From assembly GCA_037039685.1 (NCBI GenBank), contig JAWNGF010000001.1, forward strand, positions 5,022,001 to 5,086,000: 64,000 bases of DNA, read 5' to 3'. The notes beneath the pieces were generated by a model. That model searched no databases. It saw nothing but the letters and a program-made list of their open reading frames with translations, and had not been told where the DNA came from. Made by a program: the position numbers and the translations under genes. Positions 35,805 to 47,346 of the stretch are shown here, piece after piece. Each line of letters begins with the position of its first letter. The first letter of the stretch is position 1. The stretch is from Ceratobasidium sp. AG-K (taxonomy: Eukaryota > Basidiomycota > Agaricomycetes > Cantharellales > Ceratobasidiaceae).

Positions 35805-36743
35805 TTATTCATACAAATGATCCAGACTCCGGAACCGACCTTCAAGCGTCTCCTTGACTCGCACAGCCCAAGGAACGTACTCCTCGCTCTGCTTGACAAC
35901 GGCCACGCATTTACTGCACACCAAAGACGCGTTGACTTTTGGTTGCTGAACCAGTTTTGGCAACGATTCTGGATCGGTAAAGTTACCACCCGCTGGAACA
36001 TCTTTAAAGTCATGCTCGAGCAATATTCCCCGCACCGAATGCGCCCAGTGAACCATCCAAGAGGGGATGAAAACAACACTATTCGAACGGATTTTGTCAC
36101 ATGCCTGACACAGTGGGAGAGCGCGTGCTGGATGGGAGTTGGGGTTCATAGGCGAATGAGTGAACCCAAATAGAACCTCGGACAGAATAGCAGCCCGAGC
36201 AGCCTGAGTACCGATGAGTCTAACAGCCAGCCCAGAGCGAGGAGACAACGTCCGGAGCCGTGTAAGCGCCTCAGGAGTGAGCAACCGGGTATTCGAGTCG
36301 ACGAGCCGAGCGAGTACAGTCCTGGCCTCCGAGAGCCCAAATGAGTCTGCCAATACACATGCGCGAAGGGGATCTCTCGTCACGAGTTCGCTCTTGACTC
36401 CGCACCGAAGTTCGGCGTCTAGGTTACCCATCATACCTTTGACATCGTACTTTTGGGCCACAACAAGACATTTCTCGAGAGTGTCGAACGAGTTTATTGC
36501 GGGCGATTTAACGGGATAGATGTGCTCGAGCATGAGGCTAATGGTTTCAGAGTCTTCGGTAAGGTCGACAACATCATGAGTGGTGGTTCCTGAACCCACA
36601 CGAAACATGTCGCTAAAGACGGTTGAGGCAATGTGAAGGAGTAGCGAATGAACACGGAATTCAGTTGCATCGCTTGATCGTAGTGTAATGTCTCCGCCAG
36701 CGGGGGGTTGGAACAGTGTGGGAACCGGGGCGGAAGGTGGCAT
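35805..36743 (-). CDS. BTB/POZ domain protein A
   Basis: Intronless gene for 312 residues, start ATG 36743 (MPPSAPVPTLF). The BTB/POZ fold occupies about residues 15-115: PPAGGDITLRSSDATEFRVH, LLLHIASTVFSDMF, DVVDLTEDSETISLMLEHIYP, then the helical LVVAQKYDVKGMMGNLD. A C-terminal region contains Cys pairs (LCQACDKI and LVCSKCVAVVK) that may bind zinc. BTB domains mediate dimerisation and often recruit cullin-3; this expanded agaricomycete group usually lacks a second known domain, so its role is unknown. It is divergent from FEN1, with only about 110 bp between the two start codons, so the promoters overlap. The gene at 50849-51775 belongs to the same group. Confidence 0.82.
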   Translation of the reverse strand: MPPSAPVPTLFQPPAGGDITLRSSDATEFRVHSLLLHIASTVFSDMFRVGSGTTTHDVVDLTEDSETISLMLEHIYPVKSPAINSFDTLEKCLVVAQKYDVKGMMGNLDAELRCGVKSELVTRDPLRACVLADSFGLSEARTVLARLVDSNTRLLTPEALTRLRTLSPRSGLAVRLIGTQAARAAILSEVLFGFTHSPMNPNSHPARALPLCQACDKIRSNSVVFIPSWMVHWAHSVRGILLEHDFKDVPAGGNFTDPESLPKLVQQPKVNASLVCSKCVAVVKQSEEYVPWAVRVKETLEGRFRSLDHLYE

Positions 36744-36853
36744 GGTAGGAACGAACGCTTTAAGTATTTCGTTTGCACTTTTCTTAAGGATGAGTAAACG
36801 CCCGCCGTGGTTCACGTGACGGTCGCGTCTCCGCGTCTAACCACAACAGAGCC

Positions 36854-39118
36854 ATGGGTATCAAAGGTCTTACCGGGTTGCTTTCTGAGCATGCACCAGG
36901 TAGCATAAAAGTGGGTATCAAATAATAGATTTATCGTACATATAATCGAATGTTACGGCAGGAACATGACATCAAGACACTATTCGGACGCAAAGTCGCA
37001 GTTGACGCGTCCATGAGTATCTACCAATTCCTCATTGCGGTTAGGCAGCAAGATGGTCAAATGTTGACGAACGAGGCCGGAGAAACAACTAGGCAAGTTC
37101 AAAATATATCTATAACGGAAGCATGCATTAACTTATCATTTGATGCTATAGCCACCTGATGGGGTTTTTCTATCGCACAATTCGGATGGTCGAACATGGA
37201 ATCAAGCCTGCGTATGTGTTTGACGGAAAACCTCCTGATCTGAAATCCGGTGTGGTAAGTCGGTTCAATTGGCAGGGTTGAGTCGAGGTCATGACTATGA
37301 CCACAGCTGTCAAAACGATTTGAAGGCCGACAGAAAGCCAAAGAGGAAGGAGAAGAAGCCAAAGAAGTTGGTCAGTTACCTCTAGAAGCGCGTCGAGGCA
37401 CATACCAATAATAATAGTGACAAGGTACTGCCGAGGATGTGGATAAATTTGCGCGCCGAACTGTCCGTGTCACGCGTGAGCACAACGAAGAATGCCGTCG
37501 CCTGCTCAAACTCATGGGGATTCCTTGCATTGTTGTACGTGGATGTCTATCGGGCCTATTTTGGTTTCCGCTCTAACCTACCTACTGTCTAGGCGCCATC
37601 CGAAGCGGAAGCGCAATGCGCCGAACTTGCACGCGGTGGCAAAGTGCGTACTCTATATTTCTTGACCCTTCAACCTTTATCTCACCCATTTTCGTTGGCT
37701 GTAAATTTCCATTATCCTCGCAATGGATCTACATCTCCCCACGCTGTATTGTCACACTGCAGGTTTATGCGGCTGGCTCCGAAGATATGGACACATTAAC
37801 GTTCAACGCACCAGTACTGTACCGCCATTTGACATTTTCCGAAGCGAAAAAAGCACCGATTTCTGAGATCGTGCTTGCAAAAGCGCTCGAAGGACTTGAA
37901 ATGAACATGGAACAGGTGGGTTTAGGTCTTACATTGATGGGGGCGTTCTGACTGGTTTGTAGTTTACTGAACTATGTATATTGCTCGGATGCGATTATCT
38001 CGAACCTATCAAAGGCGTAGGGCCCAAGAACGCATTCAAGCTTATGCAGGAGCATGGAAGCCTAAAAGAGGTTATGAAGGTCCTTCGAGCCAAGATGGCT
38101 GAACGAGAGGAAGCTGACCTCAAAAAAGAAAAGAAGAAGGCAGGCGGGAAGAAGGTGGGCAAGTCTTCTAAGTCCAAGAAAGATGAGGATGAGGACGATG
38201 AAGACGAGGCAATGGAGTCTGAGGAAGAGGAGAAGCCCGCCGCAAGCAAGGCGAAGAACCCTATCAAGGCAAAAAAACGGATCGAGTCTGACGATGAGGC
38301 AGAGGGGTCTGATCCTTGGGACGACACGGTCACTGCGTCATCTCCTGTTCGTACTTCATCCCCTGCCGCCAGCTCCGAGGCGGGAATGAAGCTTGATGAA
38401 GACGAGACCGCCAAACAGGACGACGAAGACATGAAGTCAGAGCCTGCCGATGACAACGACGACAAGATGCAAGAAGACGAGACCAAGGATGAGGATGCAA
38501 AACCGAAAGAGGAGAAAGCCGAAACAAAAGACGAGGTCGCCCCCAAGAAGCCAGCGCCCGTGCGCCGAGGCGGGATCCACGTTCCTGACTTTTACCCCTG
38601 GGAGGAGGCAAAGAAACTTTTCTTGCAGCCCGACGTGACCCCCGCCGATCAAGTCGAGGTGCGCACCTCTACCTTCCATCGGGTATTGCACTGACGTCGG
38701 GGCCCGAATTTTTAGCTCGTGTGGGAAGCACCAGACGTGGACGGACTCGTCCAGTTCCTTGTCGTAGAAAAGGGATTCAAGTGTGTATTTCATTTGTTCT
38801 GTTGGACTTTTGTTTAGCTTGACTCTAGCGAGGACCGAGTCCGAAAGGGCGCAGAGAAACTCACTAAAATGCTCAACACGAAGCAACAAGGCCGTCTCGA
38901 TGGGTTCTTCAAGGTCGCAGAGTCGTCAAGCTCCAAAGCCAAAGCTCCGGGTAAAGGTAAAGGTGCGCCGACCGGTAAAGGGGCTGGGGCGAAACGAAAG
39001 GTGAGAGTGCCCGGAATATGTCGCTTTCTCTACGGCGGCAACCGACTTATACCCATTCAAGGCAGATGACAAGAAAGACGCTGGGGGGAAAAAGGTCAAA
39101 ACGGGAGGCAAGAAGTAA
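36854..39118 (+). CDS. FEN1: Flap endonuclease 1 with large charged insertion
   Basis: Structure-specific nuclease (Rad27/FEN1) that removes 5' flaps in Okazaki-fragment processing and base-excision repair. About ten exons. N domain: [52 protein letters not shown] domain: [22 protein letters not shown]; helix-two-turn-helix: [21 protein letters not shown]. These carry the metal-binding acids. After LKEVMKVL the protein has a charged insertion of about 150 residues, alternating Lys-rich and Asp/Glu-rich, before resuming with [16 protein letters not shown]. The C-terminus has a PCNA-binding PIP box (QGRLDGFF) and a basic tail. One intron (37093-37151) starts GC. The last intron seems to use an AAG acceptor with a competing CAG 4 nt downstream that would change frame. 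Total about 590 residues, against about 380 in yeast and human. Confidence 0.9.
37093..37151 (+). other. GC-AG intron of FEN1
   Basis: The exon ends ACT AG, the intron starts GCAAGT and ends CTATAG, and the next exon starts C CAC CTG. The result, [13 protein letters not shown], matches the FEN1 family exactly, and no GT donor nearby gives that reading. Confidence 0.85.
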
Positions 39119-42100
39119 TGGGGAATCCCGCAAAGGAGTTGTTTGTGGCACGCGATGAGCGTTCACGATTGTCTTCGTTATGTTCATATATTATCTATTC
39201 GTTACATTCACCTGGACTCACTCGAAGGTTGCCCACTGGTGGCGATCTATCCAACCATAATTGACCGCGTTCCGATTCCTACGTGAACAGCTTTACCGCG
39301 TCCATCTATCACGAGCAAAAGGAACAGTGGCGATGTTACCCCGTTTGATAGTTCCGTTACCCCCGGCCAGCGATGCAGCGTGTCTCTCAGCTTGATCTTC
39401 TAGAAGAAGCCTGGCCTAATTCACCTCCAGGCCCAATAGTCGAAGCATATATCGACGTTTTAGACCAACTGTTGCAATCTGAGTTTGAATCAATTTCGAA
39501 AGGAACTAGGTACAAAAACAAAGGTACCCCCTGAGATTTTGGCGATTTTGTTTTGACAAGGTTGGGCCGAGGGTAGATAATATGATGTGAGAACGCATAC
39601 ACCCGCATGCACCAATATAGTAAGGTTACACGCTCGATTCAGTTACCTCCGCTCCAACACGGGACCAAATTAAATGCAACTCCAGGGCAATCCCGATCGT
39701 GATGCGTCTTATGCCATTAGTGCTCATGTTAACGACCGCAAAAACGGCCCTGCTGCTAAGTTTGTATATATTAGTCGATGAGGTCCGCGACCGATATATT
39801 CGCGCGCTCAGTGGCCCGGATCGTATCGAAGTATGACGGCTGAAACGCGGACACGATAGAGTGTATACAATGGTACCCGTTTGATCCTGGTGAATGTACC
39901 TAATGAGAATTTGCGTAGTACTGTAAGTGCGTACTGGCCTCTGCTCCTGAGCGTGCTAAATGATGGGCTGGGTGAGGACTTGGTCCTTTGTCGCGGGCGG
40001 GAAAGTGGCGCCCACGTTGGAGTGAGTTTCAGACGTAACGCCGATACGATTAATGACGGCGCGCCTACTTGATGACCGGCGGAATTGAGTCAATACAGGA
40101 GCCAGTGTGTTGCCGAGGGTTGTTGTAGACTGCGGTCGTACGAAGCCAACCAGGCTCCGTTGACCCTGGCCACTGTTCGGCGGATACGCATCCCGTCCTG
40201 TTTAATGTATGCATTGTTTAGAACATCTCATTCTTTCCCCACTTAATAATTTTGAGTGTCCAGAACATCCTACATATCCACGCAGCGAATCAAGGAGCAT
40301 TGCGCAAACAACGCAGCGGCAATGCTCGGTGATATTGCTTTGGCGATCAATTGGCGCCCATACAAACAATCCAACAAGCATGGATGAGGTACTTGGGCCA
40401 CTTCCCCTAGCTCACTTTTATCTGTCCTGGGTGGCACCAGCGAGGTATTCCGGCTAGGTAAATGTACCCTAGCGTCCGCAATCGGACCTGGAACTTAGTG
40501 GCACGTGGGGACGCAACAATCCATGCGCGGTTCGCAGACGACTGAGCCCAGATAGTAGTCTCAGGCTCAGGCCCAAAAAGCAATCAGAAGCATTTGGGGC
40601 TTTCCATTGATCATTGTTGTTTCCGTCTGCTGAGCGACACATGTATGGGAGAAAACTTGAGGAGATTTTCAGCATACATCCCCAAGGTTCTCGTGTATTT
40701 TTGCAACGATCGTTTAAGTGCGTAAATGACGAAATAGTTGAAAATAGTAGTAGATCGGTTGATCATCCGTCGGCTGGTGATTATGGGATAATACCTAAGC
40801 GTACGGGATCGAAGTTCGGGGCGGTATTACGGTGGGAGGCGCCGAGCGGCGGGCTTAGCGGACACTCGAGGGTAGAGGGTAGTTCAGGATGGACGAGACT
40901 TGCCTTATAATTGTATGGCCTCATAACCGGGGACAAGTCCAATAGGGCCAGGTGCGCATATACGATGCCCGGCGTTGGCAGCGCTGTGTTTGTGGACAGA
41001 GGCGAAGCGGGTCAGGGTCCCAAGGGTCAGCCGTCATACCATATACGCAATACGACCCCGGGCACTCCTCCGCACAGGAAGACGGGACCGACCACCGATG
41101 GTCGTCGCGTTGCTCCTGCCCACGATCCCTTGCTAGTGTTGCCGTCTAATACCGAGTGTGAGTTAGGACTACCCATAGGTCCTAATCGTTAACCAACTAC
41201 TTCTTATTCTCTGGTCTGCTATTCGCCTCCACAACAACAACAGTGACAACAGCGTCAACAGTAACGGCAACGACGCCCCCAGCAAGGCCACGACAATATC
41301 AGAATCTTCCTTTGCTCACTCTCGCACGATTTTAGTGGATTTCCACCTTTCTGGTGGACCACTCACGATCCTCACGACTATCAGCCTGTTAATGACTAGA
41401 ACTTTGCTCAGCAATCCTCTCTTGCAATAATTAGTGGTACCGTATATGATCCCGGTAAGTTCTGTTGTATTGCACCAAGCTTTATGGCATTAGGTTCTGG
41501 TTACGCTTGGTGGCTGCTCCTATCGCTCTATTTCCTAAAGACGTTGGTCTCTGAGTGGCGGCGGGCGAATTACTTCCGCGCCAATTACTTTGGCTTTTCA
41601 AAAGCCCAGCCATTAGCCTGATTTGAACTATTATATTAGTGTCAAGCCTTGGCGTCATGTTGGGAATCAATATTTATATCCTGATCTATCTGTTTGGGTG
41701 ATCTCCACATCACCCGCTCCATTCATGAATATCGTTATACCATCGGTCTTGTTCCTGTTGCCGGGTTGACCTGTAGCTCAGAGCTTCCTAGGGTTATTGA
41801 CAACTCTCTGTGAATGCATTGACCTGGGGCTTGGATATGTTTGCCACCTAACACGCGCTCGCGTCATGCTACGGGATACGCCCTGTATCCCGATATTCCA
41901 GAGCTAATCCCGGGGATTTCTGGTTATCGGGGGACTGCCCTACTTGTCACCCCGTTTGCATTTACATTAGCCTCTTTTTGAATCACTATCCCCACGTGGC
42001 TTTGGTTACTGACGATTTGCCTTCTCTCTCCTGTATTTATTGTGCAACATTGAAACGCCTACACTGTTCACGCGGTCCCTCTTTTTGACGGCACGGCCAC

Positions 42101-42195
42101 TCGTCAATTGGACCACCTCCCGTCGATCCATTGGGCCGCCCCTTCTTCGTCTTTAATTGGTTTGCCTACGTTCTCCTTCTGACCGCCTCTGCGCC
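39119..42195. other. Gene-poor 3-kb region
   Basis: No gene model could be supported. An open stretch around 41215-41450 is rich in AAC/ACA triplets (Asn, Thr, Ser codons) and could be a relic of a low-complexity coding exon; the rest is featureless by eye. The right end must contain the promoter of the CENP-B-type gene. Confidence 0.4.
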
Positions 42196-45156
42196 ATGTC
42201 GGATGACCCTACGACCCCAACGACCCCAACGACCTCTCGGCGGCTGCGCCGGCTCTTCGCCTGGCCCCACCCTTTTCCCTCGCGCGCTCGCATTCACAGA
42301 ACATCGCGCACAATGGAGGATCAACCATTCACGTACTACCAGCACTCGGCGGCCTTCGACCCATATCCTGGCTCGCAGTATCCCCAGCCACCTTACGATG
42401 CTGAATATACTGCCCGCGACGAAAACCTGTTTGGTGATTCCAGTTATGCAAACGCTCAGCCCGAAAGCAGCGCCCCTAGTTGGTCCACTTCGTTCGCCAC
42501 ACAGGATCTGAACGGGGTGGCTTTTCAACGGCGGGGAGCAGTATCAGGCGCAGCCATTGACCAGTCAATACCAGAAGCGGACGGCGGCACGATGACGATG
42601 GGCCTTCGGATTGATACAAGTATTTGCGCAACTGGGGGCGAGCAGCACCATGTGCAGGAAGTGAGTACTTGTCTCCTTGATTGCTGGACGTGAATGTGGT
42701 CGGTGCTGTTTGTTACCTGCCATGGGCCGCCACTATGGGCGCAGGTAATGCGTGACAGGCGGGTGGCAGATGCTGGGAAGCGAGATTTACTGTTTCATCC
42801 TGTTTGGGACGGATCGGCCTAAGTGGGCGTGATGCATTGCGTGTGACTGGCCGGATTATTCAGTGCTGGTTGCCGTCTGTTTGCGCTGCGCTGCCACATC
42901 AAGTCTCTTCCTTAGTCCTCGTGCGGTTGCCTAATTCAGGGTGAATTCCCAGCAGGCCTCTGCCCATATCCAATCGGGATTTCTTCTTGGATTGTGATAC
43001 CTCTCCACGCAGCCGGACACGGTACTGATTGCTATTGCCGTCTACTTAAACAGGCTACCGGTAGTTTGGCGTCTCCACTAAACATTCGACCTCCACACTT
43101 AGACTCTGCTACCACTCCTACATCCTTCCCCTCTGGCCCGCATAATTACGATACCACGGCGGCTACGACGAGTTACGACATGAACCACAATCACAACAGG
43201 GGCACGATGCCTCTTTCTTTGACGATGCCTCCAAACCAGGCGTACTTTATGAGCCACCAAGGGTACGACGATCGACAACTACCTCAACCTCAATCTGCTC
43301 TGTCTGGTCATTCCAGCCAGCGCCAACAACTATCCCAAGATCAACGTTCACCGTACGCGACCTCCCAGTCCCCCCAGCTCCGTATGCATTCAATGGCCGG
43401 GCAGCCGTACGGGACGTCGGCGCAACCTGCCTTGGCGATTCCTTACACCCCATCCTCCATTGCCTCAGGCTCCGTTCGCTCCGTCTCCCCTGCCAGTACG
43501 GCTGCTACTAGCGCACAACCACTGGACTTTTCAACCTACGCATCCCCAGTCGGAGACTACGAGATGGGTACAGGTAAATGCGCAGTCCCCACTTCATCAC
43601 TATCGTCATTGTCTATCGCGCAAGGCTCACCAAGTTCTTCTACAGCCCCAATGCACTCTCCTACCGCGCGTCAATCGGGTCCCATGTCGGCTAGTGCATC
43701 TCATGCCCTCTCGTCTGTTGTCAGGCCCTCCGCCGGCCCTGTCCGCTCGGCCGGTAGTCATCCCACTTCCCCAATCAGACGCCGTGCGAACAAACAACGG
43801 TTGGACGATGCTCGTCGGAAGGAGATTTGTACCTACGCACGGGATCGACCCAAGGCACGACAGGAAGACATTGCGTCGAGATACGGTGTAGAGCGCAGCA
43901 CCATTAGCAAGATACTCAAAAACAAGGATAAATGGTTGTCGATAGATACACAATCGTCTCGCAAGTCGATCCCTGTCAAGCACAGGTGAGTTTGTAGCCC
44001 ACAATTAGTAACTACCCCTAGCTAACCGGGCAGCTTACCCGTATGTGCAAGGCCATCCAAGTTTCCCGAGATCGAGACCGAGCTCCTAAAGTGGGTCAAA
44101 GAGTGCCAAGAGAACGGTACGCCCATTACGGACACGCGCATCAAAACCAAGGCCAGAGAGTGTGCTGCGGAAATCGGCCTCCCCGAGGGCAAGTTCAAAG
44201 CCTCAAGCGGTTGGATAGAGAACTTCAAGATTCGAAATAGCCTTACCCGCCGGGCTCAGGACGAACGAGAGGTATCTCCGTCGAACGAAGAGGTCGAAGA
44301 TCCTGAACACATGGACGAGGACGATGATTCACCGATCCCGGCGTCCCAATCGACTCGGGTTGAAGAAGGCGACGGATATGAGGCCAATACAACCGGCCAA
44401 GGCTCATTCAACTCTTTCCTAACTGCTTCAACCGACCCGGAACACGGCATGCCGCCTCACGAGAACTCTTTCTCCACGTTCTCAACCGACTCTATGGTGT
44501 CCAGCCAGGACCTGAGTCTTTTGGTCAATACGCCAATGTCGTCCACGGCCTCGTCTTTTGCCTCATCGCCATCCGGGACGCTTTCGCAGCATATAATACC
44601 TAACCCCGCCCTGCGAGCTCGAGGTCATTCACACCCCTTCGCCATGAGGGCAGTGGGGCCCTCCAGCTCGCCTCAGCCTGGAGGTTCTCCGATCCAACCG
44701 TTGTCCCCGGCGAGGCTTGACATGCGGTTTACCAGCACTTCCACGAGCGCCTCCATACCTCGCTTCCCTAGCCCCCTGTCTGCGTCCACCTCGGCATCAG
44801 GCAACCCATTGGTCATGGTCAATAACGCGCGACACTCCCCGGTATCCCAAAAGCACTCGCGCCACCCGAGCGATGCTTCCGCCTTTAGCTACGATGTGAC
44901 CTCTCAGGCTTCCAATGACCCTTCTAGTGGGTTCGGCACACCTTTGTTCGAGGCTCCATCGTCCCATCAGGCGCTCGAGGCGCTGGACACAGTGCTCAAG
45001 TACTTTCAGCAGCCTCAGACTTGTGGGATCGCGTCTCAGCTAGACTATAGTACGTTTGCAGCTGTCCGAGCCCGCCTGGCTGAACGTTTAGTTCAGTCAC
45101 TATCATCCCAGCAATCCGAGGCGGGTCCGCCTGGCTCGGATACAGGGCATGTTTGA
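42196..45156 (+). CDS. CENP-B-type helix-turn-helix DNA-binding protein
   Basis: Predicted nuclear protein of 833 residues in three exons (42196-42660, 43054-43985, 44052-45156). The first intron is unusually long (393 nt) and its acceptor is inferred. The N-terminal half is Ser/Pro/Gln-rich. The DNA-binding core spans about residues 390-540: a Psq/CENP-B N-terminal helix-turn-helix (RLDDARRKEICTYARDRP, then EDIASRYGVERSTISKILKN) and a second HTH_CENPB domain (EIETELLKWVKECQENGTPI, then SSGWIENFKIRNSL). These paired domains occur in CENP-B and in pogo-type transposases, but no DDE nuclease domain follows; the rest is a Ser/Thr-rich tail ending in QALEALDTVLKYFQQP. I infer a domesticated, transposase-derived transcription factor or chromatin protein. 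Confidence 0.8.
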
Positions 45157-46490
45157 CTGCTTAACGTCCCCGCGTAATGGTAATGACCGGAACACGATAC
45201 CAACAATTATGAATACCTTTCCTTGATTCGGGTCGCTCTGAGGGCCACTGATTTGCTCTGTAAATGATTCGAGTTCGTTGTACCCGTGCTCCCCTGTGCG
45301 GTAGCCTTCTTTGACGATTCTCTGTCTTCTGTTCTCTTCTCTATGCTGTGATGAGCCTTTTGCTCTCACGTTCTTACCCGCCTCATTGCCACTCTCTCAA
45401 TCCCATCATCCGTCGAATTCGCATGCCTCAACACTGGTCTTTCCTGTCGTCTCCGGTTCCGTCCAGTACGTGCCTGTAGTGGTAGACAACTTTAGCTCTG
45501 GGTGATTGCCCAATTCATCTTGGTAAACACAGTCGTGGGTTGATGGATATCATGAGTTAAAATTATGTTTCAAACTTTTTGAATCACGCTGCATACACTT
45601 TAAGCTTCTTGTGTATTCGACAGATGGTAAACCTAATGTGTATTACCTAAGAGGTCTCCAGCAATCGTTGCATTGTCCGCCACCACCCCTAGCCCACTCA
45701 AAAGGTAGAAGGTAGCTGTGAGTTTAGGCCCAGCACCAGGCGCGACCCCTCAATCGCGCATATACCGAAGACCGAGGTGCTTCTCGCGTGGCAGTTACCG
45801 ATAAGCGCTAAGGAACCATTTCCTGTTATACCTGCACCGCCTCACTGAACAAAGGAGTGGTATATTATCTCATCAAATTGACCACGCAAAAGGCAATTGG
45901 CACATGGATTGTAGCCACTTAGGAAGACCAAGTCCAGCTGAAACGCAATGCATCACACCAACATGACACGGTTCTGAAGATTGCGCACAGATTCACGGAA
46001 AACGGATGGCGGTTCACTTAGAATCCCCACCATTCCTTTCTTCGTGGACGAAAATTTGCGATTGTATCCACACCTCCCGAGACATACCGCCTCGGTTCCT
46101 TGTCTCTATTCCCCACTCTGATTTCAGTTGCGCCTTAACGCAGAACTTCCAAAGCTGGAATGCTGCAGCAGCCGAAATAAAGTACGGCCGATCTCAGAAC
46201 GCGATGGGTACGGAGACAAAAAGCTCAGTTGACCAGATAGTTACCAGTGCCTTCCTTGCGTTATCTCGGCGGCAAGTAGTCGTATATGCGTCTTATTGTT
46301 CACTACTTCTAGCGCACAATAAAACTTAAGCTTGTGTATTACACCTAAACGCCGTAATACACTATGTACTGTGCTCCTGTTCACTCGAACGTCTTGATGG
46401 AATCTGCGAGTTTTCTCAAGTACGACTTTAGGAATTTGCCTTGCGCGCATCGGCCACACGAACTTTGACCGCTTCGAGGTACGCTGCCTG
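45157..46490. other. Convergent intergenic region with possible transposase scrap
   Basis: About 1.3 kb. A minus-strand frame at 46241-46459 contains VNRSTVHSVLRRLGV, which resembles the helix-turn-helix of Tc1/mariner transposases, and a TGSVPRSG reading lies just upstream in another frame. This is too short to call a real element. Otherwise no gene. Confidence 0.3.
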
Positions 46491-46504
46491 TCATAAATTG
46501 TTTG

Positions 46505-47346
46505 TCACTGTTCCATCACTTGCAACGAAGGGGGTTGACAAACCGCGGGGAAGCTGGATTTGACCGCCTCTCTTTCCAAGAGAGCTTGTGCGTACTTCTG
46601 GAACACAGAAAATTCGCTCGCTCTTGAAGATCTCATTGTGGATCTTGGGTCCTTGTCCTTCCGCAAAACCGCCGACGTCGTTCTTCAACTGTGAGTCCAG
46701 CCGCGCAATGAAAGGAGCAAAAGCCGCGTCTGCAATGCTAATCTTGTCGCCCCCCAAGAATGGGTTTGCGTGCAAAGAGATATGTTCTTGAAGTGCCAGT
46801 AGAGCGCTGTATAGCGTCTCCGGCGATTCTCCTCTCCAGAGCGTACCAAAGTTCGCAGGCAAGACTTTCGTGCTGAAAATATCGATTGCGAACCGTATAT
46901 GGGCGCGTTTGACTGGATCGGAGGGGAGCAAACCCGAGTGAGGGTACAGGTCTGCGATAAACTCGAGCAAGATCAGCGATTCGGCTATCTTGACCGACTC
47001 GGGAGACGGGTTCGTTGGGTCGGTCTTCGGGCCTCCATATGCGATGGCAGGAACTATGGGTATGTGTATCAGTCGCTGCTAGCTCATAGTGCAGGAAAAC
47101 ATGATTGTCGACAACAAACCTTTGCTGGCCGGGTTGACTTTTGGAGCGTACCACTCTGGCTTGTTCTGCAGGTCAATGTCGTACAGCGTGTACTCGGCCT
47201 TTGCTTCTGGAGTGCGATCACCGTCCGCTGAGCGAAAGGACAATACTGTTGACCAGGAGGGACGCGTGTAAGTAGACCGGTTCTGGTTCTTGTATTGACG
47301 TTGGCATGCTTACCGGAGAAGAATAGAGTGTAAGTGTCTCTGGCAT
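46505..47346 (-). pseudogene. Glutathione S-transferase (omega-like) with two single-base frame breaks
   Basis: Glutathione transferase of about 260 residues if intact. The thioredoxin-like N domain starts MPETLTLYSSP, continues YCPFAQRTVIAL (CPF active-site type, as in omega class) and then AKAEYTLYDIDLQNKPEWY, VPAIAYGG, and ESVKIAESLILLEFIADLYP. The helical C domain has LGGDKISIADAAFAPFIARL and VFQKYAQALLEREAVKSSFP. Two breaks disturb it: near 47205-47210 the frame shifts between VIALQ and AKAEYTL (one base missing), and near 46606-46615 it shifts again between FKSER and VFQKYAQAL (one base extra). Neither is explained by an intron. Introns with GTAAGC and GTTTGT donors are otherwise sound. 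Either a recently dead gene or two sequencing errors. Confidence 0.7.

Noticed and set aside
37995..38546. Minus-strand Ser-rich frame opposite the FEN1 insertion
   Set aside because: It is the complement of Lys/Glu-rich coding repeats and has no motif of its own.
41215..41450. AAC/ACA-rich stretch read as Asn/Thr/Ser coding
   Set aside because: It is open for about 75 codons but has no splice partners, no start and no family resemblance.
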